Source: Oscillospiraceae bacterium
GTDB taxonomy: Bacteria; Bacillota; Clostridia; Oscillospirales; Oscillospiraceae
NCBI GenBank assembly: GCA_015067565.1
Contig: SVMF01000005.1
Coordinates: 47,707 to 111,706 of the forward strand
Direction of reading: 5' to 3'
Length of the DNA stretch: 64,000 nt
Shown here: piece after piece, positions 1 through 9,316 of the stretch
How positions within the stretch are numbered: position 1 is the first letter of the stretch
How the letters are laid out: each line of letters starts with the position of its first letter
Position numbers and translations under genes: made by a program
Notes under the pieces: model-generated
Database searches by the model: none
The model's input: the letters and a program-made list of their open reading frames with translations, nothing else
Told to the model about the DNA's origin: nothing

Positions 1-178
1 CGTTTAGAGTGATCTTGGCTGTGGCGGTGAGCCAGAGAGCTCCCTGCGAGAGTCGTGAAATTGCACCATCGCCGCGAAACGGCTTTTCGCTCGGCTCCAT
101 CGGCTCATCGGGGAACAGAACAAGCTGCAATTGTTCGATTGCATAACGGTCGTCATGACCGGACAGATACAGCCTCAT
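1..178 (-). CDS. HemZ-like coproporphyrinogen dehydrogenase, N-terminus only (runs off window start)
   Basis: Minus-strand reading from ATG at 178: MRLYLSGHDDRYAIEQLQLVLFPDEP..., resembles the HemZ N-terminus; ATG overlaps the stop of the upstream MBL gene. Confidence 0.6.
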   Translation of the reverse strand, partial: MRLYLSGHDDRYAIEQLQLVLFPDEPMEPSEKPFRGDGAISRLSQGALWLTATAKITLN

Positions 179-762
179 ACAAAACTCCTTAAAAACGGAT
201 TGGTTCTGCGCTCTGTGGTCAGAGTCGTCTTTGGCCCGTGGCCGGGATAAACGGTCAGGTCATCGTCGATGTCAGAAAGGCGCTTGAGGCTCTTTCGCAT
301 ATCGCTCGGGGAGCTTGCGGGGAAATCCGTACGGCCGCACGAGCCTTCAAAGAGGGTATCGCCGGAGAACAGCAGCTTGCCGCATTGCAAGCAGACGCTG
401 CCGGGTGTGTGGCCGGGTGTGTGCAGCACCTTGAACTCCATCGAGCCAACGCGTACGATATCGCCGTCGTCATAGTGATCTGTGAAATAGATGCACTCCT
501 GCGTCATGACCATAGGCAGGGCAGCCTCGCCTGCGTGGATATAGACCTTGCAGCCGGTTTGCTCTGCGATTGGACGAACTGCGCCGACATGGTCGAAATG
601 GCCATGTGTCAGCAGGATCGCGCCTATCTTAAGATCCTCGGCGGCGCTCAAAATGCGTTCGGCCTCGTAGCCGGGGTCGATGATGACACAGGTTCCGTCA
701 TCGTCGGCCAAAAGATAGGTATTGGTCTGATATAGACCTAAGGTCAGGGTTTTGATCTTCAT
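175..762 (-). CDS. MBL-fold metallo-hydrolase (glyoxalase II-like)
   Basis: THGHFDHVG, HTPGHTPGS, SGDTLFEGSCGRTD and YPGHGP motifs. Confidence 0.9.
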   Translation of the reverse strand: MKIKTLTLGLYQTNTYLLADDDGTCVIIDPGYEAERILSAAEDLKIGAILLTHGHFDHVGAVRPIAEQTGCKVYIHAGEAALPMVMTQECIYFTDHYDDGDIVRVGSMEFKVLHTPGHTPGSVCLQCGKLLFSGDTLFEGSCGRTDFPASSPSDMRKSLKRLSDIDDDLTVYPGHGPKTTLTTERRTNPFLRSFV

Positions 763-771
763 AGCCTTCTC

Positions 772-1221
772 CTACATCAGCTCGTCGGTGTCTAACACAA
801 TGGTTACAGGGCCGTCGTTGATCGACGCGACCTGCATATCTGCGCCGAATTGGCCGTGCTGCGGGGCAAAGCCCCGATTCCGACACTCGTTCAAAAATTG
901 CTCATACAGCGGGATGGCGATGTCTGGGCCACCCGCACCGATGAAGCTCGGGCGTCTGCCGTGACGGCAATCGGCAAAGAGGGTGAACTGGCTGACGACC
1001 AGGACATTGCCCTCTACATCGCTCAGAGAACGGTTCATTTTGCCGTTTTCATCTTCGAAAATACGCAATCCCAAAATTTTATCCGCCAATTTCGCACAAT
1101 GTGCAGCAGTATCCGTCGGTGCGACTCCGAGCAGGATCAAAAGTCCGTGCTCAATGGCGCCGTGGGTAGTTCCTTCGATCTTCACCGATGCGCTCTTGAC
1201 GCGCGTAACGACCGCGCGCAT
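772..1221 (-). CDS. dtd: D-aminoacyl-tRNA deacylase
   Basis: MRAVVTRVKSASVKIEG...VVSQFTLFADCRHGRRPSF; internal start of the 772..1497 ORF chosen because it overlaps the relA stop (TGATG). Confidence 0.92.
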   Translation of the reverse strand: MRAVVTRVKSASVKIEGTTHGAIEHGLLILLGVAPTDTAAHCAKLADKILGLRIFEDENGKMNRSLSDVEGNVLVVSQFTLFADCRHGRRPSFIGAGGPDIAIPLYEQFLNECRNRGFAPQHGQFGADMQVASINDGPVTIVLDTDELM

Positions 1222-3401
1222 CAGTTCTGTCCTCTGCGCACATCGACTACACCGTCGATCTGACGGATGCGTGTGCGGATGGTTTCCAGCTCCTGCACAT
1301 TGCAAACCTCGAAGGTTGCGATGATGCGAGCTTTGCCGCTCGGCAGTTCTCGGCCGTTGATCTCGCTGACCTTGACCTTGGCGGCATTCAGGCAGCCGAC
1401 GATGTCGAGCAGAATGCCGGTACGGTCGTTGGCATCGATCTCGAAGGTGGTCGAGAACGGTTTGTTCTCGGCGGCATACCACGAGACCCTGACCCAACGG
1501 GCGGCCTGCTCGGGATCGTTTTTGGTAACATTGCGGCAGTCAGCGCGGTGGACGCTGACACCGTAACCCTTGGTGATGAAGCCGATGATGTCATCGCCGG
1601 GGACGGGAGTGCAGCAACGCGAGAACTTGATCATGCACGAGTCAATATCCTCGACAATGACACCCGAATCACGGTGGCGGTTGGGCTTGGCGGGAATCGG
1701 TTCGGCAGGCTTTGCCGTTTCCTTCGGTTGCTCCTTGGGCTGTTTGGCGGCCTTGGCCAGGTCGTCACGGATTCGGCCGATGGCTTTGACGGCGGTCAAA
1801 CCGCCGTAGCCGATGGCGGCATACATATCCTCCAGCTCATCAAAGGAGAGCTTCTTGAGCAGCACTGCCAAAAGCTCGTCGTCCTGCAGAATGCTCGTCT
1901 GGAAGCCATTTCTGCGCAGCTCGGCTTCGAAGCTGGCTTTGCCGTGGGCGACATTTTCTTCTCGTTTTTCCTTCTTGAACCACTGCTTGATCTTCGTTCT
2001 GGCTTGGTTGCTGTTGCAGATCTTCAGCCAGTCACGGCTCGGACCCTTGGCGGATTTTGAGGTCAGAACCTCGACGATGTCGCCGTTGCGGAGCTTCTGA
2101 TCGTATGATGCGATACGGTTGTTGACCTTTGCGCCAACCATGGAGTTACCGACGCCGGAGTGAATGGCATAGGCAAAGTCGATCGGTGTGGAGCCACGGG
2201 GAAGGCTCATGACTTTGCCCTTGGGCGTGAAGACGAAGACCTCGTCATCATACATATCGATCTTGAGTGAGTGGATGTAATCCTCAGCGTCGGTCTCCTG
2301 CTGGCTTTCAAGCAGACGACGCACCCATTCAAAATCATTCTCCGAGCCGCCTGCGATGCCCTCTTTGTACTTCCAGTGTGCGGCGATGCCGTATTCTGCG
2401 GTCTCGTGCATCTGCCAGGTGCGGATCTGCACCTCGAAGGGGATGCCTTGCTGACCGATGACGGTGGTGTGCAGACTCTGGTACATGTTGGGTTTGGGGG
2501 TGGAGATGTAATCCTTGAAACGACCCGGAACAAGGTTGAACAGGTCGTGAATATGACCTAAGACATTGTAGCAATCAGGGATCGAGTCGACCAGGACACG
2601 GAAGGCATACATATCGTATAGCTCGTCGATGCTCTTGCCTTGCATCCGCATCTTGCGGTAGATGGAGTATACGTGCTTGATGCGGCCGTAGATGGCTCCA
2701 TGGATGCCGACGGAGGACAGACGGGTGGCAATTTTGGACTGGATCTCCTTCATGAAGGAATCGGCCTCGCTCTGGTGCTCGTCAACATAGTCAATGATGG
2801 CATCGTAGCCTGCGGGATCGAGGTATTTTAAGCTGGTGTCCTCCAGCTCCCACTTGATCTTCTGCATACCAAGACGGTGCGCCAGTGGCGCATAGATGTC
2901 CATGGTCTCCCGGGATTTGGAGATCTGCTTTGCAGGGGTCTGGTATTCCATGGTACGGGTGTTGTGCAGGCGGTCGCAGATCTTGATGAGCACAACACGG
3001 ATATCCTTGCTCATGGCCAGGAACATCTTGCGCAGATTTTCCATCTGCTGCTCTTCCAAAGTGGAATATTCCACACGGGTCAGCTTGGTAACGCCTTCGA
3101 CCAGCTCTGCTACTGCATGGCCGAAGAGTTTTGCGATATCGTCGTGGGTCGAGTCGGTGTCCTCGATGCAATCGTGCAGGATCGCACCCAAAATTGCATC
3201 CGTGTCCAGTCCGATCTCAGTGACGATCTCGGCTACGGCCAGCGGATGGATGATGTACGGGGAGCCGTCTTTTCTTTTCTGATCTTTGTGTTTTTCGCGT
3301 GCGTATTGCACGGCACGGTCGATGCGCTCGACATCCACCTGCACATTGCGCTGCTGAATGGTACGCATCAGACTTTCATAACGTTCGGAAAAGGTTTCCA
3401 T
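1221..3401 (-). CDS. relA: RelA/SpoT-family bifunctional (p)ppGpp synthetase/hydrolase
   Basis: HD domain (ILHDCIEDTD), synthetase (YGRIKHVYSIYRKM), TGS and ACT domains. Confidence 0.95.
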   Translation of the reverse strand: METFSERYESLMRTIQQRNVQVDVERIDRAVQYAREKHKDQKRKDGSPYIIHPLAVAEIVTEIGLDTDAILGAILHDCIEDTDSTHDDIAKLFGHAVAELVEGVTKLTRVEYSTLEEQQMENLRKMFLAMSKDIRVVLIKICDRLHNTRTMEYQTPAKQISKSRETMDIYAPLAHRLGMQKIKWELEDTSLKYLDPAGYDAIIDYVDEHQSEADSFMKEIQSKIATRLSSVGIHGAIYGRIKHVYSIYRKMRMQGKSIDELYDMYAFRVLVDSIPDCYNVLGHIHDLFNLVPGRFKDYISTPKPNMYQSLHTTVIGQQGIPFEVQIRTWQMHETAEYGIAAHWKYKEGIAGGSENDFEWVRRLLESQQETDAEDYIHSLKIDMYDDEVFVFTPKGKVMSLPRGSTPIDFAYAIHSGVGNSMVGAKVNNRIASYDQKLRNGDIVEVLTSKSAKGPSRDWLKICNSNQARTKIKQWFKKEKREENVAHGKASFEAELRRNGFQTSILQDDELLAVLLKKLSFDELEDMYAAIGYGGLTAVKAIGRIRDDLAKAAKQPKEQPKETAKPAEPIPAKPNRHRDSGVIVEDIDSCMIKFSRCCTPVPGDDIIGFITKGYGVSVHRADCRNVTKNDPEQAARWVRVSWYAAENKPFSTTFEIDANDRTGILLDIVGCLNAAKVKVSEINGRELPSGKARIIATFEVCNVQELETIRTRIRQIDGVVDVRRGQN

Positions 3402-5438
3402 TCAATCACCTCTCAGGGTCTGATATAGTCGACTATTTTCCAGGGGGTTTTTCTTGCTGTTGGGCAGTACTCGGAGCTGCACGCTGTAGTGATCGCGGCA
3501 CACGAAGAGCAGACCGAGCTCGGAAAGGATGTCGAGGCAGACAAGAATGCGTCGTATGGGGCAATTCTCCTGCTGCGCGATGGCAATGCAGAGCTCCTCG
3601 GTGGGGCTGTGCAGCAGCGTGCCGGCCGGGGCGAGCTTGGTCAGATAGCGCCACACAGCAGTTACATCCGACCGGCGTATGGACAGGGATTCGCGCTCGG
3701 CCTCAGTAAGTTGCTTTCCACAGCAGTAGCTGTCATATAATTCGGAAACGGCGCTCCTCCGCAGATCCAGTAAATTGAGCTGGATGGAGCGGACACCGTG
3801 ATATTCGTTGATGTTCAAATGAAAGGCGACATCGAGATGATCCCCGATGGCAATTTGCTTGGCAAGGCTGCCGGCACCGAAGAAGATGGCATGTACGGGT
3901 GCGGTATCTTCTACGCGCAGGCGCAGACGCAAATGTCTGCCGCCGCCGATGGCACTCACGCGCTCGACGACCGCAGCGCTTAGACAGAACACTGGCTTTG
4001 CACAGCCGGTACCGCTCGGTTCGAGCTGACCGAGGGCATCGACATTTTGCTCCGTCAGCAGACGACCCGTGATCTCACAGTCGATTTGAAGCGATTTTTT
4101 GCCTTGCGTCGAGGAAAAATAGTGTTCGACGCGTTGGTTGATGCCGCGACGGAATGCATCGATATGCTGACGCAGAATGGTGAAGCCTGCGGCAAGCTCA
4201 TGTCCGCCATAGCCGACGAGCAGGTCAGACAGCTCCCGAAGTGCGCCAAAGAGGTTGAAGCCGCCGTAGGAACGGCTCGAGGCCTTGCCGTGCTCGCCAT
4301 TGAGGCAAATCAGAAAGGTCGGCAGGCAGTATTCCTCGCACAATCTCGAGGCTACGATGCCGACAACGCCCTGATGCCAGTCATTTCCGGCCAGCACGAT
4401 GGCATGCTTGGGGGGCGATTTCTTGAGCTGTGCCATGGCCTGACGATAGATCTCTGTCTCAATCGCCTGACGCTCCTTGTTCAGCTTGCAGAGCATCTGG
4501 GCAAGCTCCTGCGCCTTTTTTGGATTGTCGGTCAAAAACAGCTCCACGGCCAGAAGTGCGTGCTCCATACGGCCTGCGGCATTGATCCTCGGTGCGAGCA
4601 CATAGCCGATGGTCGATGCAGTGATCGGCTTGTCGGAGCACTCGCAGGCCTCGATCAGGGCACGGATGCCTAAACGGCGCGGCTGCTGCAGCGCATCGAG
4701 GCCACGCACGACCAGGTTGCGGTTTTCGCCTGTCAGGGGCATCACATCGGCAATGGTTCCAAGACAGAAGAGGTCACAGTATTCCTGCGCCACACGCTCC
4801 TGATCGCCTTCCAGGGCAGAGACCAGCTTGAAGGCAATGCCCACACCGCACAGACCGGTGTGCGGATATGTACGGTCGGGGCGATGTGGATCGATGACGG
4901 CAGCAGCCTGTGGAAGCTGCTCTTTACACTCGTGGTGGTCAGTGATGACCAGCGTGATGCCGAGCTTTTTGCAAAGCTCAGCCTCTTCCACGGCGGTAAT
5001 GCCGCAGTCGACCGTGATGATCAGGCGCACACCCTGCGCATGGAGCTGTTCGATGGCGGTCGGATTTAGGCCGTAGCCCTCCTCCATGCGCCCGGGGATG
5101 TGCGCAAGACATCTTGCGCCACGTCTGCGCAGATATTCGGTCAAAAGACAGGTGGCGGTGATGCCGTCGACATCATAGTCACCGAAGATTGCCATGCAGA
5201 CATCTTCTGCAATGGCCTTTTCGATGATCTTTACCGCCTGCGCCATCTCCTTCATCTCAAACGGATCGATAAGCGGCGCGTCGGTTTGCAGCAAGGCTTG
5301 CACCTGAGATGGTGCTTCATAGCCTCGCGCACTCAGAACTCGTGCGGTCAGTTCTCCATAGCCACATTGCTGCAGCGATGCGACCGCCTCGGCACGATAC
5401 GAGGCGATCTCCCAGGTTCCATACTTCACAAGCGACAC
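3402..5438 (-). CDS. recJ: Single-stranded-DNA-specific exonuclease RecJ
   Basis: DHH-family motifs GDYDVDGITAT, ITVDCGI, ITDHHE, GVGIAFKL, GGHELAAG. Confidence 0.93.
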   Translation of the reverse strand: MSLVKYGTWEIASYRAEAVASLQQCGYGELTARVLSARGYEAPSQVQALLQTDAPLIDPFEMKEMAQAVKIIEKAIAEDVCMAIFGDYDVDGITATCLLTEYLRRRGARCLAHIPGRMEEGYGLNPTAIEQLHAQGVRLIITVDCGITAVEEAELCKKLGITLVITDHHECKEQLPQAAAVIDPHRPDRTYPHTGLCGVGIAFKLVSALEGDQERVAQEYCDLFCLGTIADVMPLTGENRNLVVRGLDALQQPRRLGIRALIEACECSDKPITASTIGYVLAPRINAAGRMEHALLAVELFLTDNPKKAQELAQMLCKLNKERQAIETEIYRQAMAQLKKSPPKHAIVLAGNDWHQGVVGIVASRLCEEYCLPTFLICLNGEHGKASSRSYGGFNLFGALRELSDLLVGYGGHELAAGFTILRQHIDAFRRGINQRVEHYFSSTQGKKSLQIDCEITGRLLTEQNVDALGQLEPSGTGCAKPVFCLSAAVVERVSAIGGGRHLRLRLRVEDTAPVHAIFFGAGSLAKQIAIGDHLDVAFHLNINEYHGVRSIQLNLLDLRRSAVSELYDSYCCGKQLTEAERESLSIRRSDVTAVWRYLTKLAPAGTLLHSPTEELCIAIAQQENCPIRRILVCLDILSELGLLFVCRDHYSVQLRVLPNSKKNPLENSRLYQTLRGD

Positions 5439-5529
5439 TTCCCAAAAATCTTTTTCTTTTTATTATAACAAATAATCTTGCGGTACACAATAGAATATAA
5501 AGAAAAAGTCTGCTTCGGAGGAAAAAATT

Positions 5530-6363
5530 ATGCGCTATGTTCGGTCGATTGCGGTGTGCGTGACGGTTTTTGTGCTGCTTGGCGGTTTTCTGTTCTGGAA
5601 TAATTTTGTGATACAGACGGAAGAAACCAAAATCACGCTCGAAAGCTTGCCAGAAGCATTCAATGATCTGCGTATCGTCTTGTTGACCGACCTGCACGGA
5701 CGGGAATTTGAACGGGACAATAGCTACCTTTTGCAGCAGGTACGTGCGGCTGCGCCGGAGCTTATTTGCGTGAGTGGAGACCTTTTTGACCTGCAGACGG
5801 AGATGGGTGACATTTACTTGCTGCTCTCGCAGCTGACAATCATTGCGCCGACCTATTATGTGACGGGAAACCACGAGTGGCAGGTGGACGATTTGCCGTC
5901 TGTTTTGCAACGCATGGAGCAATGTGGGGTGACGGTTTTGCGGAATGAGTATGTAATCCTACGCAGAGGGGACGAGCGCCTGATCCTGGCCGGAGTGGAT
6001 GATCCCTGCGGTCCGAAGGATCAAAAATCGCCTGAGGAGCTGGTCCGCCAAATTCGCGCGGCCGAGGGAGAAGATGCGTGTATCGTCATGCTATGTCACC
6101 GCAACGACGGCTTGGAAACCTGGGCGCAGCTTGGGGTGGATCTTGTTTTGAGCGGCCATTGCCACGGTGGGGTGGTGCGGTTGCCGTATGTCGGTGGTGT
6201 GTTTGGCACAAAACGGGAACTGTTTCCGGCATTTTCCGCCGGACTTTACCGTGAAAACAGCACGCAGCTCTACGTCAGCAGGGGACTGGGCTACACCAAT
6301 GTGCGCCTGCGTTTGTTCAATCGACCGCACCTTCCCGTGCTGAGACTCGTAAACAATTCGTGA
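5530..6363 (+). CDS. Metallophosphoesterase, membrane anchored (YkuE/YaeI-like)
   Basis: LTDLHGREF, GDLFD, TGNHEWQ, GHCHGG motifs; N-terminal hydrophobic segment. Confidence 0.88.
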   Translation: MRYVRSIAVCVTVFVLLGGFLFWNNFVIQTEETKITLESLPEAFNDLRIVLLTDLHGREFERDNSYLLQQVRAAAPELICVSGDLFDLQTEMGDIYLLLSQLTIIAPTYYVTGNHEWQVDDLPSVLQRMEQCGVTVLRNEYVILRRGDERLILAGVDDPCGPKDQKSPEELVRQIRAAEGEDACIVMLCHRNDGLETWAQLGVDLVLSGHCHGGVVRLPYVGGVFGTKRELFPAFSAGLYRENSTQLYVSRGLGYTNVRLRLFNRPHLPVLRLVNNS

Positions 6364-6416
6364 ACAATTGCAATTCAGACTTGTAAAATAGCAACACTTC
6401 GCTATAATGGTTACAG

Positions 6417-6833
6417 GTGATGATTATGTTTCGACGCATCGGCAATACCATTCGCCGATTCATGTATGGCCGCTACGGCTCGGATCAACTCAATACGACC
6501 CTGTTTGTCACGGCGCTGGTTTTGAGTGTGACCAACAGCATTCTGTCTGTGATCTTCTACCGCACAGTGGCGATGTCGATCATAGCACCGATCTTGTCGT
6601 TACTGATCTACGGGTTGCTGTTTTATCAGTTGTTCCGGACGTTCTCGCGCAATATTTACCGGCGCAGACGGGAGAATCAGCGCTTTTTGAGCTTCTGGCG
6701 TCGGCTGAAGGACCGCAACCATCGCTATTTCCGCTGCCCGCAGTGTCGGCAGACGGTGCGCGTGCCGAAGAACAGAGGAAAGATCAACATCCGCTGCCCA
6801 AAATGCGGCGAAAAATTCATCAAGAAGACATAA
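6417..6833 (+). CDS. Membrane protein with C-terminal zinc ribbon
   Basis: Two hydrophobic segments plus CPQCRQTVRVP...CPKCGEKF; GTG start. Confidence 0.7.
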   Translation: MMIMFRRIGNTIRRFMYGRYGSDQLNTTLFVTALVLSVTNSILSVIFYRTVAMSIIAPILSLLIYGLLFYQLFRTFSRNIYRRRRENQRFLSFWRRLKDRNHRYFRCPQCRQTVRVPKNRGKINIRCPKCGEKFIKKT

Positions 6834-6897
6834 AATGCCCCCTGCGGAGTCTGTATTGCCCCATTTTGTGTAGACAGTACAAAAAGTCTCCGATCGT

Positions 6898-6933
6898 CAA
6901 AATGCCCCCCACGGAGTCCGTGGAGGGCATTTT
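6898..6933 (-). terminator. Rho-independent terminator of the 6937..7755 lipoprotein gene
   Basis: Inverted repeat AAAATGCCCCCCACGG AGT CCGTGGAGGGCATTTT. Confidence 0.8.
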
Positions 6934-6936
6934 GTA

Positions 6937-7755
6937 TTACTTTCTGGTGAAGGTCCAGGGCATCGGTACACCGTAGCGTGCCATCTCGGCCAGGGCGGAA
7001 CCGCGTGTGGTATCGGATGCGTCGAGAAGCATGGTATCGCCGTCGATGGAGAAGATTGCATAATCGTTATCATCGAAGCTGCCTTTTTCATCGAGGTAGA
7101 GCTTTTCGCCCTCCACCTTGAACTTAGCCTTCATGTCCAGGTTTTTGCCGAGCAGGCTTTCAACATCAAGGGAGGAGGCCAGCGACTGTGCAAGATACGA
7201 ACGCATATCCATGCCGACCTGAGACTGGAACTGCGCATCGACTGTGGCCTTGTCCATGCCCTGTGCTTCGTACTGTGCATAGGTCTGATCAGCCGTGATG
7301 TCGACGATGACCTCGACAAAGTCAGCAAAGGTTTCATTCAGCTTTTCTTCGTCAAACTTCATCGTGCAGGTGCCATCCTCTTCGAAGATCATGACGAGGT
7401 CGAATACGAAGTGGAGACGGTCAGCGTAGGCGGTCATATCCATGCTCTCGCCGAGTTGGCTCACGAGCGTCTGGGTCATATCCATCGGCATGACCCATTC
7501 GCCAAGGAGGGGATGTGCGGGATCAATGGCGGCGACAGGTTCGGTAGTGGGCTCGGTGGTGGGCGCCTCGGTCGTTGGCTCTTCGGCGGTGGGTGCCTCG
7601 GTCGTCGGTGCCTCGGTCGTCGGCTCTTCGGTGGTGGGAGCCTCAGTGGTGGCCGGCGCTTCCTTCTTTTCCTCACCGGCGCAGGCTGCGAAGGTCAGAA
7701 GCATGCACACAACGAGCGTGATTGCGAACAGAGATTTCCAAAGTTTCATTTTCAT
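6937..7755 (-). CDS. Lipoprotein with Thr/Glu/Pro-rich linker
   Basis: MKMKLWKSLFAITLVVCMLLTFAACAGEE lipobox; (TEAPTTEEPTTEAPTTE) linker; start trimmed from 7797. Confidence 0.75.
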   Translation of the reverse strand: MKMKLWKSLFAITLVVCMLLTFAACAGEEKKEAPATTEAPTTEEPTTEAPTTEAPTAEEPTTEAPTTEPTTEPVAAIDPAHPLLGEWVMPMDMTQTLVSQLGESMDMTAYADRLHFVFDLVMIFEEDGTCTMKFDEEKLNETFADFVEVIVDITADQTYAQYEAQGMDKATVDAQFQSQVGMDMRSYLAQSLASSLDVESLLGKNLDMKAKFKVEGEKLYLDEKGSFDDNDYAIFSIDGDTMLLDASDTTRGSALAEMARYGVPMPWTFTRK

Positions 7756-7895
7756 GTTTCCTTTCTTTTTGAGATAGCAGAAATATACCACACCCATTGA
7801 CGTTTGTCAATCTTAAACGGAAGTTTTTTTGTCTTGCAAAACAGCGAGAAAAATGGTAGAATAAGATATTAAAATTACAATGGGAGGAATCTCCT

Positions 7896-9302
7896 TTGGA
7901 AACGAAAACCACCGTGATCACTGCCGAGCAGTGGAAGCAGCAGGAGCTGCTTTGCGACAAAATAAAACAGTATTGGAACGAGCAGAACATCAAGCCTCTG
8001 GCCTTTGTCGATACCTACGGCTGCCAGCAAAATGAGGCCGATTCTGAGCGGATCCGCGGTATGCTGCAGGCCTCGGGCTACACCATGACCGACACCGAGG
8101 AGGGGGCGGACATCATTGTCTTGAACACCTGCGCCATCCGCGAGCATGCCGAGCAGCGTGTTTTCGGTAACGTCGGTGCGCTGACGCACACCAAGCGCCG
8201 CCACCCGAGACAGAAGATTTTTTTATGCGGCTGCATGATGGGACAACCGAAGGTCTCTGAGCGCATCAAGCACTCGTACCCCTATGTGGACGGCGTGTTT
8301 TCTACACACCATCTGTGGCAGTTCCCGTCACTTTTGTGGCGCGTTCTGACCGTTGGAAAGCGTGTGTTTGCTGTGGAGGATGAGGCAGGTTCGATCTGCG
8401 AGGGCATCCCCGTGCTGCGCACCAACGAGCTCAAGGGCTGGGTCAGTATCATGTATGGCTGCAACAATTTCTGCTCGTACTGCATCGTGCCCTATGTCCG
8501 CGGCCGCGAGAGAAGCCGTCGTCCCGAGGTGATCTTGGACGAATGCCGTGAGCTGATCGCTAAGGGCTATAAGGAAATTACCCTGCTCGGCCAGAATGTC
8601 AACTCCTACGGCAAGGATCTGGGGTTGGGTGTGGATTTTGCCGATTTGATGGCGCAGGTTGCCTCTCTGGAGGGTGATTTCCGCCTGCGCTTTATGACCT
8701 CGCATCCGAAGGATGCCAGCCGCAAGCTCTTTGACACGATCGCAAAATACCCCAAGATCTGCAAGCAGTTTCACCTTCCGTTCCAGTCGGGCAACGACCG
8801 CGTTTTGAAGGTGATGAATCGCCGATACACGGCAGGACAGTATCTGGAGCTGGTCGAATACGGCCGAAGCCTGATGCCCGATCTGGTTCTGACCAGCGAT
8901 GTGATCGTCGGCTTCCCCGGGGAGACCGAGGAGGAATTCGAAGATACCCTGAAGCTGATCGAGAAGGTGCGCTATGACGCACTGTTTACCTTCATTTTCT
9001 CCCCGAGAGGCGGAACCCCGGCCGCACAGATGGACGATCCGGCCACCAAGGAGGAGAAAAATGCCCGTTTCGACCGCCTTTTGGCACTGCAAAACCGCAT
9101 TTCCGAGGAGAAGCACCGCACCTATATTGGCACTGTGCAGCACGTTCTGGTTGATGGCCGTGATGGACAGATGCTGACATCAAGAACCGATGGCGGCCGA
9201 TTGGTGCGCTTTGCCGGTGACGATGCACTCATTGGACAGTTTGTCGATGTGCGCATTACCGATTGCACGACCTGGAGCCTGATGGGTGAGTTGAACAGAT
9301 AA
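7896..9302 (+). CDS. miaB: tRNA-2-methylthio-N6-dimethylallyladenosine synthase
   Basis: Radical SAM MYGCNNFCSYCIVPYVRGRERSR, TYGCQQNEADSERI N-terminal cluster domain, TRAM tail; upstream of mutS. Confidence 0.93.
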   Translation: METKTTVITAEQWKQQELLCDKIKQYWNEQNIKPLAFVDTYGCQQNEADSERIRGMLQASGYTMTDTEEGADIIVLNTCAIREHAEQRVFGNVGALTHTKRRHPRQKIFLCGCMMGQPKVSERIKHSYPYVDGVFSTHHLWQFPSLLWRVLTVGKRVFAVEDEAGSICEGIPVLRTNELKGWVSIMYGCNNFCSYCIVPYVRGRERSRRPEVILDECRELIAKGYKEITLLGQNVNSYGKDLGLGVDFADLMAQVASLEGDFRLRFMTSHPKDASRKLFDTIAKYPKICKQFHLPFQSGNDRVLKVMNRRYTAGQYLELVEYGRSLMPDLVLTSDVIVGFPGETEEEFEDTLKLIEKVRYDALFTFIFSPRGGTPAAQMDDPATKEEKNARFDRLLALQNRISEEKHRTYIGTVQHVLVDGRDGQMLTSRTDGGRLVRFAGDDALIGQFVDVRITDCTTWSLMGELNR

Positions 9303-9316
9303 AAGGAGAGATTGCC

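Noticed and set aside
7535-7670. Short tandem repeats (tcggtcgtcgg/cctcggtcgtt...) considered as a possible CRISPR-like or regulatory repeat
   Set aside because: In frame they encode the TEAPTTE linker of a lipoprotein; no spacer structure
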